Positions 8,776-17,936 of a stretch of 64,000 nt of DNA are shown piece by piece. Numbering within the stretch: the stretch's first letter is position 1; each line of letters opens with the position of its first letter. The stretch is taken from assembly GCA_910585895.1 (NCBI GenBank), contig CAJUHY010000005.1, forward strand, positions 1 through 64,000. The letters are read 5' to 3'. Made by a program: the position numbers and the translations under genes. The notes beneath the pieces are model-generated. The model worked only from the letters and a program-made list of their open reading frames with translations, ran no database searches and was not told the origin of the DNA. The DNA is from an uncultured Lachnospiraceae bacterium (GTDB lineage: Bacteria; Bacillota; Clostridia; Lachnospirales; Lachnospiraceae).

Positions 8776-9423
8776 CTACCTTACATATAATCCTGCCAGC
8801 CGCATATCCTTGTCATATGTCAGCCGATAAGTTACCGTGATATTATCATAAGTGACTGTGATTTCTCCCACAGCAAAACGCTTATTCCCCTGTACAATCT
8901 CTACGGCATACACTACCCCATACTGCCGCCTCTCTCCCCAGTCATCCGACATACCCCCTTTTACCTTGTCTATCTCTTCCTCATTCAGGAAGGTCTGCAT
9001 CTGTGGAATGGCTTTTTCCTGCAAAGCTTCAAACTCCCCTGCATCTATCAGCTCAATGGTTTCCTTCATTGCTGCTTCCACCCCAGCTTTGTTAAAATAC
9101 TTACTCTGTTCTATGTCCCTTCCCTTCGGAAGCATCCAGTAAATAAATACTGCCAGCAAAACCAATACCGACGCAATGGGAATTACAATCTTAAGTACCT
9201 TATTTCTGCGGTATTTTTTCTTCTCCTCTTCTGAAATATTTTCATTAAATCCCTCTACAATTTCCGAAGCGGCTCCCATCTGGGCAATTATTTGCTCTAA
9301 TGCTTCTCCACGTTCTATTCGCATGTTTATATCCGTCAGCAGCTGTCGTTTAATCTCTTTTTTCTTTTTGCCATCACATTTAATTTTCTTGGCAACATTA
9401 TTTACGTATCGGTCTGCATTCAT
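8776..9423 (-). CDS. HAAS-type membrane protein with C-terminal DUF3887-like domain
   Basis: The product is 215 residues. The N-terminal 70 residues (ADRYVNNVAKKIKCDGKKKK, then EIVEGFNENISEEEKKKYRR) are helical and resemble the HAAS/DUF1700 domain of proteins encoded beside PadR regulators. One transmembrane helix follows (about 75-97, KIVIPIASVLVLLAVFIYWM). The outside part (about 100-215) resembles DUF3887, a small NTF2-like fold. The Shine-Dalgarno overlaps the end of the PadR gene, so the two are translationally close. A PadR-controlled envelope sensor is plausible; family names are from memory. Confidence 0.75.
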   Translation of the reverse strand: MNADRYVNNVAKKIKCDGKKKKEIKRQLLTDINMRIERGEALEQIIAQMGAASEIVEGFNENISEEEKKKYRRNKVLKIVIPIASVLVLLAVFIYWMLPKGRDIEQSKYFNKAGVEAAMKETIELIDAGEFEALQEKAIPQMQTFLNEEEIDKVKGGMSDDWGERRQYGVVYAVEIVQGNKRFAVGEITVTYDNITVTYRLTYDKDMRLAGLYVR

Positions 9424-9426
9424 AGC

Positions 9427-9762
9427 CTAATCCTCCATTATTCTTGATATTCCAGCGGAAATCCTTCCCCAGACAGCTCCGATTTCCTGCAATGCCTTAA
9501 GTCCTTCCGCGGTAATTTCATAATATTTTCTTGCCACCTGTTTGCCCTCAGCCTCGCTCCACCTGCTCGATACCAGACCATCATCCTCCAACCGATATAA
9601 AATCGGATAGAGCGTACCGTCTTTTAAGAGGAATATCTCTCCGCCCTTCTCCTTCATTTCCTGTATAATCTGATATCCGTACATAGCTTCTGAGGCCAGA
9701 AGCTTTAAGACAATCATGTCTAAAACTCCTTTCTTCATCTGCCTTTCGTATTTATCATTCAT
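9427..9762 (-). CDS. PadR family transcriptional regulator
   Basis: The 111-residue winged-helix protein contains the PadR core LLASEAMYGYQIIQEMKEKG and the wing DGTLYPILYRLEDDGLVSSR, followed by YYEITAEGLKAL. PadR proteins are dimeric repressors that often control their own operon and a neighbouring membrane protein. Its gene is first in a run with the HAAS-type and small membrane proteins. GAGGTG lies 6 bases before ATG at 9762. The ligand is unknown. Confidence 0.92.
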   Translation of the reverse strand: MNDKYERQMKKGVLDMIVLKLLASEAMYGYQIIQEMKEKGGEIFLLKDGTLYPILYRLEDDGLVSSRWSEAEGKQVARKYYEITAEGLKALQEIGAVWGRISAGISRIMED

Positions 9763-9784
9763 AAATCACCTCTATACTTTGTAT

Positions 9785-9823
9785 TACTAAGTATATTGTA
9801 ACAGTTAGTAAATACACTGTCAA
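9785..9823 (-). promoter_or_regulatory. Promoter and candidate operator of the PadR operon
   Basis: On the minus strand TTGACA (9818-9823) and TACAAT (9795-9800) are spaced 17 bases apart, a near-ideal sigma-A promoter. An inverted repeat, TACTAA (9785-9790) with TTAGTA (9805-9810), straddles the -10, which is where an autoregulating PadR dimer would be expected to bind. Confidence 0.7.
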
Positions 9824-9834
9824 GACACATAACA

Positions 9835-9863
9835 TTGCAATTTTTGTCTGACAGAGGTATAAT
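9835..9863 (+). promoter_or_regulatory. Sigma-A promoter of the Rrf2 regulator gene
   Basis: TTGCAA (9835-9840) and TATAAT (9858-9863) are separated by 17 bases, 28 bases before the start codon. The 5' untranslated region would be about 20 nt. Confidence 0.75.
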
Positions 9864-9890
9864 ATGTAAAACAGATGGGAGGTAGGACGT

Positions 9891-10298
9891 ATGATTTCAA
9901 CAAAAGCGCGTTATGCGCTCAGGGTGATGATTGACCTTGCACAGTATCAGGAAGATAAATATATTCCGCTGAAGGAGATTGCCGGACGACAGGAAATTTC
10001 TGAGAAATATCTGGAAATTATATTGAAGCTGCTTGTTTCTGGCAAAATGCTGAATGGCCTCCGGGGAAAGGGCGGCGGATACATGCTGACACGCACCCCC
10101 AAAGAATATATTGTTGGCGAAATTATTGAACTTACAGATGGGCCTCTGGCTCCGGTTGCCTGTCTTATGCCGCGCGCAGAAGTCTGCCCGCGGAAAGACG
10201 ACTGCATTACGCTGCCATTGTGGCAGAAATATGATGCCCTTGTCCACGACTTCTTTTACAGTATTACGCTGGAGGATTTAATTACCGGGAACTATTAA
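9891..10298 (+). CDS. Rrf2 family transcriptional regulator
   Basis: The 135-residue protein has the Rrf2 winged helix (MISTKARYALRVMIDLAQYQ; ISEKYLEIILKLLVSGKMLN; GLRGKGGGYMLTRTP). Three cysteines in ACLMPRAEVCPRKDDC near residues 90-105 match the [Fe-S] cluster region of IscR-like members. This suggests cluster or redox sensing, but no iscS/iscU follows, so its targets are elsewhere. GGGAGGTAGGACGT precedes the ATG. It is monocistronic and followed by a terminator. Confidence 0.9.
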   Translation: MISTKARYALRVMIDLAQYQEDKYIPLKEIAGRQEISEKYLEIILKLLVSGKMLNGLRGKGGGYMLTRTPKEYIVGEIIELTDGPLAPVACLMPRAEVCPRKDDCITLPLWQKYDALVHDFFYSITLEDLITGNY

Positions 10299-10328
10299 GA
10301 CATATTTTTCAATATAAAGATTAAAAAT

Positions 10329-10378
10329 GAATCCGGGTCACCATCTCGCTGGAAATGATGACCCGGATTCGTTTTTTT
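10329..10378. terminator. Bidirectional terminator between Rrf2 gene and giant surface protein gene
   Basis: A perfect 12-bp stem, GAATCCGGGTCA/TGACCCGGATTC (10329-10370), is followed on the plus strand by GTTTTTTT and on the minus strand by ATTTTTAA. It serves the two converging genes. Confidence 0.9.
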
Positions 10379-10393
10379 AATTAAGTCTAAATA

Positions 10394-13300
10394 TTATTTC
10401 ACAATCTTAATTTTAACTTTCGCTGATTTCTTTGTGCCGTCTGTTGATGCCGCAGTGATAGTCACCGTCTTTCCTTTGCCGGCCTTCTTGGCAGTTACCA
10501 CACCCTTGCTGTTCACGGTTGCCCACTTTGTATTTGAAGACTTCCAGGTAAGTTTCTTGTTGACCTTCTTGCCGTTGGTCTTGACAGTTGCCTTGACTGT
10601 CACCTTCTTGCCGGCTTTCACTTTCTTGGATTTTGCCTTCAAAGTAATCTTGGTAACGGCATTCTTCATAATCTTAATCTTAATGGTTCCCTTTACGTTG
10701 CTTCCGTCTTTGGCGGTTGCAGTAATGGTCACGGTTTTGCCGGCTCCCGCTTTTTTGGTGGTTACCACGCCCTTGCCGCTCACGGTTGCCCACTTGGTGT
10801 TTGAAGACTTCCAGGTCACCTTCTTATTTGCCGCATTAGATGGCGTAATCGCCGCCTTTACCGTCACCTTCTTGCCCGCTGCAATGTTTTTACTGTCTGC
10901 AGACAATGCTATCTTCTTAACCTTAACGCTTGGAGGCGTCTGCGTCTGTGCCTTTTGAAGGGCAGCTTTTTTCGCATTCAGGGTTGCCAGAGCGTTATTT
11001 ACTTCTTGCTGCGTCGCATCCGCCTTGGCTGCAACCGCCTTAGCCGCATTTAATGCTGCCTGGAATGCATTCCAGCTTTCCGGCGTATAGTCTGCTGCTT
11101 TGAGGATAGCACAATCACTGATTGCCTTATTCAATGCTGTCTTATCAACATTAATGACAAGCCCTGCCTTGGCTGTATTCATTTCGGCGATTGCTGAATC
11201 AATCTCAGCCTTAGTTACATTATTATTTTCCTCTGCAAGGCGGTCGGAAATCTTCTTCATTGCTGCCAATGCTTTCTGATATCTGTTCCAGCTTTCCTGA
11301 GTGTAATCCTCAGGCTTCTTGTTTGCTGCTTCTGAAACTGCCGTTTCATATTCAGCAGAAAATTCCTGCTTCTTCTGCTCATCCGGTATCTGTGCTGCGA
11401 CCGGTTTAAGCGCTGCTCTTGCATCTTCCAACGCCTTAGCCGCATCTTCCGCTTCACCCTTTGTTGCATTTGCTCTGTTGAGTACTTCTTCCAGAGCATT
11501 TAACGCTGCCTTATATTCTCCCCACGTCTGTGGTGTGTAATTACTGCTTGTAAGGGCTTCTTCCTTTGCTTCTGCCAGCTTTTTATCAAGTTCTTCTTTG
11601 ACTGTTCCCTCAAGCTTATGTTCTTCTTTGACTTCCAGAGCAGCCATCACACTCTTTAACTCATCTGCTGCCGGAGCATAATCTTCCAGTCTCTTGGCAA
11701 GTTCCGCTTTCGCTGTCTGCAAAGCTGTCACTAAATCATTCCAGGTTGTCTCTGTGTAAGCTTCCTGATATTTCTCCAAAGTTTCTGCCACTGCAATCGC
11801 GTTTTCCAAAGGCTCTTTGTCGCCACATGCTTTAAGCGCAGAAACTGCGGTCTCAGGCAGAGATTCAACGGCTGCGTCAACTGCTTCCTTTGTGGCATCC
11901 GCCGTTTCCAGTACTTCATTAGCGGCATCCAGCTTACTCTGCAATGCCTCCCAGCTTTCGGTAGTGTAATCATGCTCGTTTAAGTCTTCCATTTCAGATG
12001 TTAACTCTGCAATCTTATCACGCAGTCCGGCAATATTGACCAGTTTGCTCTCTGCGTCTTCCAACGCACTCTTTACAGCTGCTACTGTCTGTTCATCATC
12101 TGGATTGTCTACCTGGTCCTGAGCGTTTTTGATTGCTGTATGCAAAAGCGTCCAGCTTGCCTGGGTATAATCCTGCTGTTTCAGGCGCTTATCTTCCAAG
12201 GCTTTAAGCGCTGCCTCTAAAGCTGTTGTATCCGTGTTGTTCCTGAAATATACCCTACATTTAAATACAATTGTTTCTTTTTCCTGGCTGTCTCCCTCCC
12301 CAAGGGTAATTGTTGCTGTCAGGTCAGCCGTTTTTGCCGGCTCTTCCTTGCTGTCTGGCACAGCAGCTGCTCCAGTATCCGCATTGATGACATTATTATC
12401 AGAAGATTCCCACTCAACCTTGGCATCCCCATAGCTGGTTTCCGGCAAGGTAAACACTTTGTTCGTGGTATTGAGGTTCGTTACATTTAAAATAACCGTA
12501 CCATCCTCTTCCACTCTTGCGCCCAGAGTCTTCATAAGGTCGTCCTTGGCATATTTCATCGGCAGCGTATTGATATAATTATAAACTCCTGCCACCTGCT
12601 CCTGCGCGAGTGATGCATTGTATATACGGAAATCCTTGATGGAGCCATTGTAATCGCTATCTCCACCGTTGGGGTTTTTACCATAACTGCAGTTTCCAAT
12701 ATATACAGCCCGGGTATTCGGGTCCGCATCCCACATTTCTTTCACAGAATGTGCAACGTCCTTAGTCCCTACCAGCTCTCCGTTTACATAGAGTGTAAGG
12801 TTGGTTCCATTCAGCACACAGACGATATGATGCCAGGTATCCTGAGCTGCCGCTTCTGTGGAAATATTCACTGCACCGCTCCAATATTTTGGATTCATGC
12901 TTGCAACTAATTTACCCCCATCGTTTGTGTTAACGTAGAAGAAATGCGCATCTGTCTTTTTATTGTCTCCAAATCCATCGCCTGAGCCAATTCCAAACGC
13001 ATTTGACTTAGCGCCCCTTGCATCCTTTGCCCAGAATGCAAATGTCATCTGCTCTCCCACTTCCAACTCATTCGGAAGGGTAATAACATTCTTTAACGCG
13101 CTTCCTCCATTAAAAGTCGCACCGTCTTCCCTGCTGAATGTAACGCTCTCTGCCGTAACGCCATCCAATCCGTTACTGGAGGCATCTTTCGCTTTGTCAG
13201 TACTGTCGTCCAGCGGATACCAAGCAGCCAGCGCCTCATCCATCTGCTTGAACGTCTTTAAGACAAGAACATTTACTGCTTCCAGAAGTTCTGCGGTTGC

Positions 13301-16300
13301 AGCATCTACTGCATCTGCGTCTTCATCAGGTGTTCCTTCTGTCGCCTTTATTTGCTCTGCAGCGTCCACTTTCGCTTTTAAAGCTGCCAAGCTGTCTGAT
13401 GTATAAATATTCTCTTTCTTTGCAGAGACATATCTGCCCTTTGCTTTTTCATAGGCCTCGTTAAACTCTACGAAAGATACTCCGTCTAATTCTAATACCG
13501 TAAGGCCGGAAAACGTCTTAGTCATGACACTGGACCCATATTGAATCTTCGCTTTCAGGGTAATATTCGCCGCATCTCCTTTGCCTTTGGAAGGACGTAC
13601 AACGGTACCGTCCGCTCTGATTGCCGGATTGCTGGATTCCCAGCTAATTTTCAATCCCTGTACGGTCTTGCCGTCGCTGGTCTCCACAGTTGTCGGCAGA
13701 TTCAAAGCCTCTGTAATCTTAGTTTTATCTAATTCCTCTCCTGACTGCAGACTTAATTCCAGATTATCATAGATATCCTGTACTGGAGCGCTGCACAGCC
13801 TGTCGTTAGCAATTTCCTGAATTTCCTCTTCTGTCAAAATTCCATTGTATACTTCAAAGTCATCAAAGGTTGCCTTGTAATCGTTATCTCCCCAGGAAGC
13901 ACGGCCTAAGTAATTATTCTGGGCAACCAACCGGGATGGGTTAATGATGCCCGTCGCCGTGCCCACCAGCACACCGTCCAGATACAATTTTGCCGTGTCC
14001 TTTGAGCCGTTTGTAACGATTGCCACATGTGACCACTGTCCAATCGGAGTAAGTAATTTTTTACCTTCTGCATCCTTTGCCTGCAGATTAGCTACTGTTT
14101 TACCGCCAATTCTGTATTCCATATCCACCAGGTCATCCCTATTGATGAATCCCAGATGTCCCAGCGGATCCGGCTTTCCTACCTGCGTTGCGTGCAGCGT
14201 CATGGCAAAAGAATTACCGTTACTCTCACGGTTGATAAACATGGAAACAGTGAAATCATCCTGTGTCGTTTTGCTGCCGTCTGCCTCCGTCAGCTGCAGC
14301 AAATCATCCGGCAGCTTCACATTAGAAGAACCATTGCTGCCTCCTTTTAATTTCACACCTTTGCTGGCAGCGTCCACACCAGCTACACCCTGTTCCACAT
14401 TGGTAAATACGGCATCTGCATGACGTCCTGTGCTGTCCGCTGCCGGCGTATCGCCGTCAAATGTATATTTAGCTAACAAATATGCATGTTTTACATGAAC
14501 TTTGGCAGTTATTGTCTTACCACCAGGGAATGTTCCGGTTATTTCCAGAGGTGCATTATCTGCTGTCTCAGTATTAAGGTCAACGCCTTCCAGATTCCAT
14601 GTGACCTCTGTTGGTATTGTGCCCTCCACATTTTCATACTTCGCTTCTAAGGTCAGAGGCAGGATAGGCGCTTTGCCCACCAAAGTTTCCACTTCAACTG
14701 TTTCATCGGTTCCAAGAAGTTCAGCCGCTTTATATTTGGCAATGTACTTAACGGCATCGCCAGCTGCCGGTATGGTTGTGCTGTCCGTTGCAGCTGTATC
14801 TGCGCTGCCGTCTCCGTTTGTATCCCAACCGGAGTTATCTGCATCAAACAAATAGGTCTTGCCATTTACGCTCTTGGGCGTAAAGATAGACGTATCAATA
14901 GTTTTTGTGCTGCCAGGCAGTTCTTTCATGGATGTTGCAAAATCTGTCCATACCTGACCAGCAGGGTCTTGGTAATTTATCTGCACGGTCGCATAGCCGG
15001 ACTGCCAGGAGATTTTGTGGTTGGTAACTGATAAATTTTCACGTCCCAGGAAAAACCGTCGAATAGTACCATCGTTGTACGTCCGGTACTTATTTCCCTC
15101 TGGCTTAGTAACTTCAACCGTCCTGCCTGCTTCATCTGTCACATAAATATGATAATTGCCTTTATCCGCCTTTGTGTCAATGACCATACGTGCACGGTAT
15201 GTCTTCCCGGATTCATACATCATTTTTTCTACGTTATCATTAGCCGTTGGGTAATTTCCAGCATTTCCATTCCCATCTCCGGTACGGCTGGTAAACCATT
15301 TTTCTGTAGTATGGAGCATTGGACCTGACTGGGCAAAAGCCTGACCAATACTTTCATTGGTCGATGAGAGATAAGAATAACATGGGTCGTTCGGATTTAC
15401 AGATATGATATCAAATTCTGTAATTAGCTCCCCGCCATATTCTTTCGCTAACTTCTGGAACTTTCCAGAATTTTCGCTGCCCGATGTAAAATCCGCAACC
15501 GCTTCATCGCACTCATAGATATGAACTGTTGCCGACACATTTGCAGCCTCGCCTGCAAGCCCTTCTGCTGTTCCTGTCACCGTATTATCACCAACAGTCC
15601 ACTTCTTATCCGCAACATCCCAGGTCACATTTACCGGAAGCGTAACTCCCTCAATATTGGTATTTGCCATCAGCTGCCCGGGGAGAATCGGCTCATTGCC
15701 CTCAATAGCATAAATTGTAGATGGAGCAATCACGGAACTGAGCTCTGCTTTGTTGTAAGTAAGATTGATTACATTCTGAGCAGCGTCTTCTCTGACGTCT
15801 GCAATTGTAGCATTGCTCGTCTCATCGTATATGTAAGCGCCAGATTCTGTGATGATTCTTTTTTCATCATCCGATATGTCATAGGTGTATTGAGATCCTA
15901 CAGATACATCTACTTCCTTACTGTCCTGAAGTTCATTATTCTGTTTATCTACATATTTTACCGTAACCTTGGTGGGGGTTGTTGCATCAATGGTTAATTT
16001 AATATTATTAAATGTTAAACCTGCTTTCGGAAGCTGTACACGAAATACAATATTCCTGTCCCCCTTCTCATAAGCAGCCTTAAAAACATCTTTGACATCA
16101 AAATGAATTGTACCACCAGTATTTACCGTACCTGCGGCATTACTGCCGCTTATCTTCTCCGCGCTCCAAATAGGAGAAGTTTCTGTATAGGCAAGCGCCG
16201 CATAGGTATTCTCCTCCTTGGCCGTTACTGCCTGATTAGCAGTCTCGTATAACGCAGCCTTAAACCACTGATTGGAAGCTCCACAGTTACTTACGCCAGT

Positions 16301-16696
16301 GATACCCAAAGATACCTGAGCGCTTTTTAAATTTGATAGATCCATATTTGTCTTCGACAAATCAAACACAATACACCCATTTCTCTGTCCGCCACATGCA
16401 CCAAGTCCTCCCGATGCCGTCTCACTGGTATATGGCGCCTGATTTGCTGTTCCCATTTTATTTCCCTCTGAGAGGTCTGTCTTTAAAGTGATTTGCCCTT
16501 CTGCTACTCCTTCTTTTACCTCCTCCTGGCCGCTTGCATTATGACCAAATCCATAAAACAGGCCATTTTTCTCTAAATAATAAGTCTCCGACTTCACTTC
16601 CGCCGCTTCCACCGGCGCCAAAGTCCCAAGATTTACTCCTGTTATCACCATCGCGACAGCCAGAAGTATTGATAAAAACCTTTTTCCTTTCTTCAT
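10394..16696 (-). CDS. Giant secreted multidomain surface protein (LamG x2, FIVAR x6, BIG2 x2)
   Basis: The product is 2100 residues from ATG 16696, chosen because AAGGAGAGG lies just upstream; the open frame is 13 codons longer. A signal peptide (MKKGKRFLSILLAVAMVITG) is followed by a beta-rich N-terminal domain (about 30-235), a MucBP-like segment near 250-325 (VTVKYVDKQNNELQDSKEV), Ig-like domains near 330-400 and 660-735, LamG-like jelly rolls near 740-965 (LLAKYTFDGDTPAADSTGRH) and 1153-1372 (AAWYPLDDSTDKAKDASSNG), six FIVAR repeats (about 1485-1920, each with a YT.ESW motif) and two BIG2 domains at the end (VTWKSSNTKWATVSGKGVV). No glycosidase or peptidase motif and no LPxTG is visible. 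It probably binds host or dietary glycans. Multi-FIVAR/LamG arrays often flank glycoside hydrolase domains; here none was recognised. Confidence 0.85.
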   Translation of the reverse strand: MKKGKRFLSILLAVAMVITGVNLGTLAPVEAAEVKSETYYLEKNGLFYGFGHNASGQEEVKEGVAEGQITLKTDLSEGNKMGTANQAPYTSETASGGLGACGGQRNGCIVFDLSKTNMDLSNLKSAQVSLGITGVSNCGASNQWFKAALYETANQAVTAKEENTYAALAYTETSPIWSAEKISGSNAAGTVNTGGTIHFDVKDVFKAAYEKGDRNIVFRVQLPKAGLTFNNIKLTIDATTPTKVTVKYVDKQNNELQDSKEVDVSVGSQYTYDISDDEKRIITESGAYIYDETSNATIADVREDAAQNVINLTYNKAELSSVIAPSTIYAIEGNEPILPGQLMANTNIEGVTLPVNVTWDVADKKWTVGDNTVTGTAEGLAGEAANVSATVHIYECDEAVADFTSGSENSGKFQKLAKEYGGELITEFDIISVNPNDPCYSYLSSTNESIGQAFAQSGPMLHTTEKWFTSRTGDGNGNAGNYPTANDNVEKMMYESGKTYRARMVIDTKADKGNYHIYVTDEAGRTVEVTKPEGNKYRTYNDGTIRRFFLGRENLSVTNHKISWQSGYATVQINYQDPAGQVWTDFATSMKELPGSTKTIDTSIFTPKSVNGKTYLFDADNSGWDTNGDGSADTAATDSTTIPAAGDAVKYIAKYKAAELLGTDETVEVETLVGKAPILPLTLEAKYENVEGTIPTEVTWNLEGVDLNTETADNAPLEITGTFPGGKTITAKVHVKHAYLLAKYTFDGDTPAADSTGRHADAVFTNVEQGVAGVDAASKGVKLKGGSNGSSNVKLPDDLLQLTEADGSKTTQDDFTVSMFINRESNGNSFAMTLHATQVGKPDPLGHLGFINRDDLVDMEYRIGGKTVANLQAKDAEGKKLLTPIGQWSHVAIVTNGSKDTAKLYLDGVLVGTATGIINPSRLVAQNNYLGRASWGDNDYKATFDDFEVYNGILTEEEIQEIANDRLCSAPVQDIYDNLELSLQSGEELDKTKITEALNLPTTVETSDGKTVQGLKISWESSNPAIRADGTVVRPSKGKGDAANITLKAKIQYGSSVMTKTFSGLTVLELDGVSFVEFNEAYEKAKGRYVSAKKENIYTSDSLAALKAKVDAAEQIKATEGTPDEDADAVDAATAELLEAVNVLVLKTFKQMDEALAAWYPLDDSTDKAKDASSNGLDGVTAESVTFSREDGATFNGGSALKNVITLPNELEVGEQMTFAFWAKDARGAKSNAFGIGSGDGFGDNKKTDAHFFYVNTNDGGKLVASMNPKYWSGAVNISTEAAAQDTWHHIVCVLNGTNLTLYVNGELVGTKDVAHSVKEMWDADPNTRAVYIGNCSYGKNPNGGDSDYNGSIKDFRIYNASLAQEQVAGVYNYINTLPMKYAKDDLMKTLGARVEEDGTVILNVTNLNTTNKVFTLPETSYGDAKVEWESSDNNVINADTGAAAVPDSKEEPAKTADLTATITLGEGDSQEKETIVFKCRVYFRNNTDTTALEAALKALEDKRLKQQDYTQASWTLLHTAIKNAQDQVDNPDDEQTVAAVKSALEDAESKLVNIAGLRDKIAELTSEMEDLNEHDYTTESWEALQSKLDAANEVLETADATKEAVDAAVESLPETAVSALKACGDKEPLENAIAVAETLEKYQEAYTETTWNDLVTALQTAKAELAKRLEDYAPAADELKSVMAALEVKEEHKLEGTVKEELDKKLAEAKEEALTSSNYTPQTWGEYKAALNALEEVLNRANATKGEAEDAAKALEDARAALKPVAAQIPDEQKKQEFSAEYETAVSEAANKKPEDYTQESWNRYQKALAAMKKISDRLAEENNNVTKAEIDSAIAEMNTAKAGLVINVDKTALNKAISDCAILKAADYTPESWNAFQAALNAAKAVAAKADATQQEVNNALATLNAKKAALQKAQTQTPPSVKVKKIALSADSKNIAAGKKVTVKAAITPSNAANKKVTWKSSNTKWATVSGKGVVTTKKAGAGKTVTITATAKDGSNVKGTIKIKIMKNAVTKITLKAKSKKVKAGKKVTVKATVKTNGKKVNKKLTWKSSNTKWATVNSKGVVTAKKAGKGKTVTITAASTDGTKKSAKVKIKIVK

Positions 16697-16967
16697 TTTT
16701 CCTCTCCTTTTTGCATAACTTTTTTGCAGTTCCATATTTTCTGTCCTTCTAAAAATAAATCCTCCTCCTTCCTGAATCTCTTCATGAATGTCCCTTTCCG
16801 CTCAATAATGCTATAAATATTCACGAAGAATTCTCTGCACCCTCCATTATGTTATATTACATTTTACTTCCTTTTAGTGTTAATTGCAAGTGTTTTTAGT
16901 AAAAATTTACCAATCTTTACCTATTTATCTTAAATTCTTATATGTAACAAATTATCATTTTTATAAT
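16697..16967. other. Upstream region of the giant surface protein gene
   Basis: A 270-base AT-rich intergenic region. On the minus strand it holds the promoter at 16861-16889 and a leader of about 150 nt. A strong Shine-Dalgarno-like GGAAGGAGGAGG near 16766-16777 is not followed by a convincing coding sequence. Nothing else was recognised. Confidence 0.5.
16861..16889 (-). promoter_or_regulatory. Sigma-A promoter of the giant surface protein gene
   Basis: On the minus strand TTGCAA (16884-16889) and TAAAAT (16861-16866) are 17 bases apart, about 165 bases before the start codon. Confidence 0.6.
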
Positions 16968-17015
16968 AAAAAAGAATCAGAACAAGGAAAAATACTCCTT
17001 ATACTGATTCTTTTT
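16968..17015 (-). terminator. Rho-independent terminator of the Ter cluster HAD gene
   Basis: AAAAAAGAATCAG pairs with CTGATTCTTTTTT around an inner hairpin (AAGGA/TCCTT). On the minus strand it ends in TTTTTT, 69 bases after the HAD stop codon. Confidence 0.8.
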
Positions 17016-17083
17016 TCAATATAAATTCTTTCACTAACGCAAACTATTAATACATTTTCATCACATTTCCTTCAAAATGTTTA

Positions 17084-17833
17084 CTAAATTTCCAGGCACT
17101 CCTGCAAAAGCGATTCTGCAAACACTCTTTTTTCATCCATCTCGCGGACTGTAAAATCTACGGCAAATTCTTTCGTAAACCCATACGGTGCAAGCCCTAC
17201 ATCGGCTTCTTCAAGCATGGAAATGTCAAACTCGCTGTCGCCCGCCGCAATTACAAAATCTGCATGAATATATTTGCGGAATCTTTGGACAGCTTTACCT
17301 TTATTTAAACTCTTGGGAACAACATATACCTTCTCTCCATTATGGAACACATCAACCAGCGCTATATCTAAGGCTTCTCGTAAATTCTCTACTACATGCT
17401 GCGGATTCTCACATTTTGTGAACACAAACAACTGCTCTATAAAGCGAAGGTCAAACTTCCTGCGGATATCTTTTTTTAGCAGACACAGCGCTTTCTGCAG
17501 CTCTGCCTCACTCTGGCCTATCAGTTCAAGCGATTCCTGATACCAAGATTCGTCCCTTTTGCCATCAGCCAGGAGAATGCCGCCATTACAGACCAGGGCA
17601 TAAGGAAACGCCCCTACCCCCAAATCAATTCTCTGATACTGCTCTAACGACCTCGTGGAGGTCGGGACAACCAACATACGTTTTTTCACCTGCTGTAAAA
17701 GAGCATATGTTTTCTCTGTAACAAATGAGATTTCCCTGCCCTGATAAAGCTCTACATTTCTCTTTTCAGGACCAATCTCATGTTTATAAGAATATATTAT
17801 CGTATTATCCAAATCTGTATGTAATACTACCAT
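17084..17833 (-). CDS. HAD superfamily phosphatase of the Ter cluster
   Basis: This 249-residue HAD-IIB (Cof/sucrose-phosphatase-like) hydrolase has motif I HTDLDNTIIYS near the N-terminus, motif II VVPTSTRS, a conserved lysine in NKGKAVQRF, and motif IV IAAGDSEFDISMLEEAD. It should dephosphorylate a small sugar or nucleotide phosphate. HAD enzymes are part of the biosynthetic module proposed for Ter gene clusters, which fits the TerD/TelA/PRTase neighbours. ATG 17833 was chosen, with GAGGAAG 6 bases upstream; the frame is open 11 codons further. A terminator hairpin sits directly before this ribosome binding site. Confidence 0.85.
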   Translation of the reverse strand: MVVLHTDLDNTIIYSYKHEIGPEKRNVELYQGREISFVTEKTYALLQQVKKRMLVVPTSTRSLEQYQRIDLGVGAFPYALVCNGGILLADGKRDESWYQESLELIGQSEAELQKALCLLKKDIRRKFDLRFIEQLFVFTKCENPQHVVENLREALDIALVDVFHNGEKVYVVPKSLNKGKAVQRFRKYIHADFVIAAGDSEFDISMLEEADVGLAPYGFTKEFAVDFTVREMDEKRVFAESLLQECLEI

Positions 17834-17845
17834 CTTCACTTCCTC

Positions 17846-17876
17846 AAAAAAGGGCTGCCCGGTCATGCGGCAGCCC
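17846..17876 (-). terminator. Rho-independent terminator after the Ca2+-ATPase gene
   Basis: GGGCTGCC/GGCAGCCC form a perfect 8-bp GC-rich stem (17852-17876), followed on the minus strand by TTTTTT and immediately by the GAGGAAG box of the HAD gene. It would limit read-through from the ATPase into the HAD gene. Confidence 0.8.
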
Positions 17877-17936
17877 CTTCTGCAATCCTATTATACTTTG
17901 TTCGTAACAGTTCAGCCCTGAAATGTTACATTTGTC

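Noticed and set aside
10434..10958. Hydrophobic plus-strand frame opposite the BIG2 repeats
   Set aside because: Antisense of Lys/Thr/Val-rich Ig-like repeats gives Leu/Phe/Val-rich frames that look like membrane proteins; no ribosome binding site. The same applies at 3100-3708.
10394..16696. Glycoside hydrolase assignment for the giant surface protein
   Set aside because: LamG and FIVAR domains suggest such a role, but no catalytic acidic motif or GH signature was recognised.
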